Source of the DNA: Candidatus Ornithospirochaeta stercoripullorum
GTDB taxonomy: Bacteria; Spirochaetota; Spirochaetia; Sphaerochaetales; Sphaerochaetaceae
Length of the DNA: 45,552 nucleotides
NCBI GenBank assembly: GCA_017694595.1
Contig: JADIMT010000099.1
Location: 1 to 45,552 of the forward strand
Direction: 5' to 3'
Shown here: piece by piece, positions 43,088-45,552 of the stretch
Position numbering within the stretch: position 1 is the first letter of the stretch
How the letters are laid out: each line of letters opens with the position of its first letter
Notes under the pieces: model-generated
What the model was told of the DNA's origin: nothing
The model's database searches: none
What the model saw: only the letters and a program-made list of their open reading frames with translations
Program-made: the position numbers and the translations under genes

Positions 43088-45019
43088 TTATTTGACCTCT
43101 TCGTAGCTTGCATCCATTGTTCCATCATCATTATTTGATGAGGATGATGTATTGCTCTCGCCAGTCGCAGAAGAGGAAGAAGCGTTCTGAGCGTTACCTC
43201 CATTCTGCTGAGCAGCTTCATAGACTTTCTGTCCGAGCTCCATAGAAGCCTGCTGGACTTTCTCAGTCTTGCTCTTGAGCTCATCGGCTGTAGCATTGCT
43301 GTTAGCAAGTGCATCCTTGAGCTCCTGAAGTGCGCTCTCAATCTTGCTCCTCTCATCTGCGGAGACTTTATCGCCATAGTCCTTAAGAGCTTTCTCTGTC
43401 GCATAGACGACACTCTCTCCGTTGTTCTTAGCTTCGATTGTGTCCCTAGCCTTTTTATCTTCAGCAGCATGAGCTTCCGCATCCTTGACCATTCTGTCAA
43501 TCTCCTGCTCAGACAAGCCGGAAGAGGACTCAATCCTAATCTTCTGTTCCTTGCCTGTTCCAAGATCCTTTGCGGAAACATGGACAATACCGTTTGCGTC
43601 GATATCGAAAGTGACTTCAATCTGAGGCACTCCACGAGGAGCAGGCGCAATGCCTTCCAAGTTGAATGTACCAAGCGTCCTGTTCTGGGAAGCAAGCTCA
43701 CGCTCGCCCTGGAGAACATGAATAGATACAGCTGTCTGTCCATCGCTTGCTGTAGAGAAAATCTGGCTCTTCCTTGTAGGAATAGTCGTATTTCTCTCAA
43801 TAAGCTTTGTGCAAACTCCACCAAGTGTCTCAATACCAAGTGAGAGCGGAGTTACATCGAGAAGAAGAACATCCTTGACATCTCCCTTGAGGATACCACC
43901 CTGGATTGATGCACCGACTGCAACAACTTCATCTGGGTTTACACCCTTGTGCGGTTCTTTTCCAAAGAGATCTTTTACGAGCTGCTGGACGCAAGGAATT
44001 CTGGAAGAGCCACCGACAAGGATGACCTCATCTACTCCAGAAGCTGAAATGCCAGCATCACGAAGAGCGTTCTCACACGGGATTCTTGTCCTCTCTACAA
44101 GCGGAGCAATCATCTGCTCGAACTTTGCTCTTGTAAGCTCCATCTGAAGGTGCTTCGGGCCTGTAGCATCTGCTGTGATGAATGGCAGGTTGATTGTAGT
44201 CGTTGTCGAAGAAGAGAGAACAATCTTAGCCTGCTCTGCAGCTTCCTTCAGACGCTGAAGGGCCATCTTGTCCTGTGACAAATCTATACCAGTATTCTTC
44301 TTGAAGTCTGCTACCATCCAGTCAATGATGACCTGATCGATATTATCACCACCGAGATGAGTATCACCATTTGTGGACTTTACTTCAAAAACACCATCAC
44401 CCAGCTCGAGGATTGAGATATCGAATGTACCACCACCGAAGTCATATACAGCGATTGTCTCTTCCTTATCGGACTTATCTTTTCCAAATCCATAAGCAAG
44501 AGCTGCCGCTGTAGGCTCGTTGACGATTCTCTTTACTTCCAGACCAGCTATACGTCCAGCATCCTTTGTAGCCTGGCGCTGTGCGTCGTTGAAATATGCA
44601 GGAACTGTGATGACAGCCTCTGTGACTGGCTCACCAAGATAATCCTCTGCTGTCTTCTTCATCTTCTGCAGAACGATTGCAGAGATTTCCTGAGGTGAGT
44701 ATTCATGACCTCTGATAGAAACCTTTATCTCATCATTGGCACCAGCTACTACCTTGTATGGCACCATCTTAATCTCTTCAGCAACCTCATGATACTTTCT
44801 GCCCATGAATCTCTTGATTGAATAGACAGTATTCTCAGGGTTTGTGACCATCTGATTCTTTGCAGGCTTTCCTACAAGACGGTCACTATCTGTAAAACCA
44901 ACAACGGATGGTGTCGTCCTGTCGCCCTCGCTGTTAGCGATAACGGTAGGCTCATTGCCTTCCATAACTGCAACACAGCTATTTGTTGTTCCAAGGTCTA
45001 TACCTATAATCTTTCCCAT
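43088..45019 (-). CDS. dnaK: Chaperone DnaK (Hsp70)
   Basis: ATP-driven chaperone. The N-terminus [20 protein letters not shown] and the signatures [14 protein letters not shown] and [13 protein letters not shown] mark the ATPase domain. [14 protein letters not shown] follows at the linker, then the substrate-binding domain and lid. The tail is rich in Q/N/S and ends in EEVK, close to the usual EEVD-like or EEVK end in bacteria. Length (643) is normal. GGAGAG lies before ATG 45019. It is preceded by grpE after 77 bases with no CIRCE element visible; any such element would be upstream of the window. Confidence 0.98.
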   Translation of the reverse strand: MGKIIGIDLGTTNSCVAVMEGNEPTVIANSEGDRTTPSVVGFTDSDRLVGKPAKNQMVTNPENTVYSIKRFMGRKYHEVAEEIKMVPYKVVAGANDEIKVSIRGHEYSPQEISAIVLQKMKKTAEDYLGEPVTEAVITVPAYFNDAQRQATKDAGRIAGLEVKRIVNEPTAAALAYGFGKDKSDKEETIAVYDFGGGTFDISILELGDGVFEVKSTNGDTHLGGDNIDQVIIDWMVADFKKNTGIDLSQDKMALQRLKEAAEQAKIVLSSSTTTTINLPFITADATGPKHLQMELTRAKFEQMIAPLVERTRIPCENALRDAGISASGVDEVILVGGSSRIPCVQQLVKDLFGKEPHKGVNPDEVVAVGASIQGGILKGDVKDVLLLDVTPLSLGIETLGGVCTKLIERNTTIPTRKSQIFSTASDGQTAVSIHVLQGERELASQNRTLGTFNLEGIAPAPRGVPQIEVTFDIDANGIVHVSAKDLGTGKEQKIRIESSSGLSEQEIDRMVKDAEAHAAEDKKARDTIEAKNNGESVVYATEKALKDYGDKVSADERSKIESALQELKDALANSNATADELKSKTEKVQQASMELGQKVYEAAQQNGGNAQNASSSSATGESNTSSSSNNDDGTMDASYEEVK

Positions 45020-45096
45020 TTTATCTTCTCTCCATATTTATCAAATCAGTGCGGATTCTTCATCCAGTGGTAAAATAATAATGCTTGTCTCAATCG

Positions 45097-45552
45097 TCAA
45101 TTGCTTTTTGGCTTGCCAACGACAACCTTCGCTGCTCTTATGACTTTACCATGCAGCTTATAGCCTTTCATGAAGACCTGAAGGACAGTTTCTTTATCAA
45201 GGCCATCATCCTCCTTCACCATGCATGCTTCCATATCGGAAGGGTCGAAGGCTTCCCCTTCAGGAGAAAATGCTTCAAGCCCCCAGTTATTCTTCAAAAT
45301 CGTATGCAACTGATCTTCAACCATCACGACACCTGTCTTGATCGTGTCAAAATCCTTGCTCTTTTCAGCAGCTTCAATAGCTCTTGAGAAATTGTCGAGA
45401 GGATCAAGGAGATCGCGGATTAAAGCTTCATTAGCATATTTGACAGCATTGTCCTTCTCCTGCCTCATGCGTTTGCGGTAATTCTCATTCTCAGCAGCTT
45501 CCCTCAGCTCCTTGTCTTTCAGAGAAGCGACGCTCTCTTCAAGCTCTTTGAC
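45097..45552 (-). CDS. grpE: Nucleotide exchange factor GrpE (N-terminus cut by window edge)
   Basis: Releases ADP from DnaK. The visible 151 residues begin inside the long N-terminal coiled coil (VKELEESVASLKDKEL), which stays open to the right edge with no start needed. NYRKRMRQEKDNAVKYAN and LIRDLLDPLDNFSRAIE are the family's helix, and GVVMVEDQLHTILKNNWGLEAFSPEGEAFDPSDMEAC leads into the beta wing. The ending VLQKGYKLHGKVIRAAKVVV-like pattern is complete. The gene is upstream of dnaK on the same strand. The true start lies beyond 45552. Confidence 0.95.
   Translation of the reverse strand, partial: VKELEESVASLKDKELREAAENENYRKRMRQEKDNAVKYANEALIRDLLDPLDNFSRAIEAAEKSKDFDTIKTGVVMVEDQLHTILKNNWGLEAFSPEGEAFDPSDMEACMVKEDDGLDKETVLQVFMKGYKLHGKVIRAAKVVVGKPKSN

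Noticed and set aside
45020-45096. CIRCE heat-shock operator before dnaK
   Set aside because: The 77-base gap shows no TTAGCACTC inverted repeat; such an element would be expected before grpE or hrcA outside the window.
1-45552. CRISPR arrays, tRNA or rRNA genes, and insertion sequences
   Set aside because: No regularly spaced repeats, cloverleaf or rRNA signatures, or transposase frames were seen on reading both strands; only the group II intron start qualifies as mobile.

Overview
The window looks like a chromosomal segment of a spirochaete, probably from the Sphaerochaeta/Treponema side of the phylum. This is inference from three things: the block rpsT - HU - lnt - cinA - rho - rpmE (31974-37667), which I recall as Treponema-like gene order; a short alanyl-tRNA synthetase without the C-terminal domain; and a Rho with a long acidic N-terminal extension. 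GC content is moderate. No plasmid, phage, rRNA, tRNA or CRISPR locus was seen. The one mobile element is the 5' end of a group IIC intron at the left edge, sitting directly behind the alaS terminator.

Layout. 1-3782 (minus): group IIC intron 5' part, alaS terminator, alaS, a degenerate DprA and ketopantoate reductase. 3868-7478 (plus): two different sensor kinases and one AraC-type response regulator in overlapping order. 7514-10662 (minus): a sugar ABC importer (binding protein and two permeases, no ATPase). 10792-13266 (plus): a UvrA2-like protein. 13270-17227 (minus): a MarR repressor and a heterodimeric ABC exporter, with a double palindrome as likely operator. 17403-19502 (minus): nitroreductase and a GH43 glycosidase. 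19744-20962 (plus): an extracytoplasmic thioredoxin and CcdA. 20947-23636 (minus): an unknown protein, YihY and an alpha/beta hydrolase. 23725-27536: a phosphodiesterase (plus), a divergent tungsto-enzyme-like AOR protein (minus) and a TGS-uridine-kinase protein (plus). 27529-31863 (minus): NifS-NifU Fe-S assembly with a trailing HTH regulator, a YkgJ-type cysteine protein, SurE and a galactokinase-like pseudoenzyme. 31974-38823 (minus): rpmE, rho, cinA, lnt, HU, rpsT and ricT. 38880-41160 (plus): dusB and a degenerate PurD. 41161-45552 (minus): rlmB, dnaJ, dnaK and partial grpE. Genes are tightly packed; no gene-free stretch exceeds 300 bases.

The most striking cross-cutting pattern concerns translation starts. 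Seven genes that begin transcription units and lack a convincing Shine-Dalgarno (panE, first kinase, uvrA2-like, GH43, AOR, uridine kinase, dusB) each have a TATNNT -10 hexamer exactly six bases before the start codon. That would put the transcription start on the start codon, meaning leaderless mRNA. Four of them also have a TGn extended -10. An eighth (phosphodiesterase) fits with seven bases. Other genes carry normal GGAGG-like sites, so two initiation modes appear to coexist.

A second theme is family members that have lost their catalytic motifs but keep full-length frames: DprA-like, PurD-like and galactokinase-like proteins, and a divergent AOR. Third, perfect 10-bp hairpins separate binding protein from permease and dnaK from dnaJ. 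Promoter and operator calls are pattern readings by eye and have not been tested.
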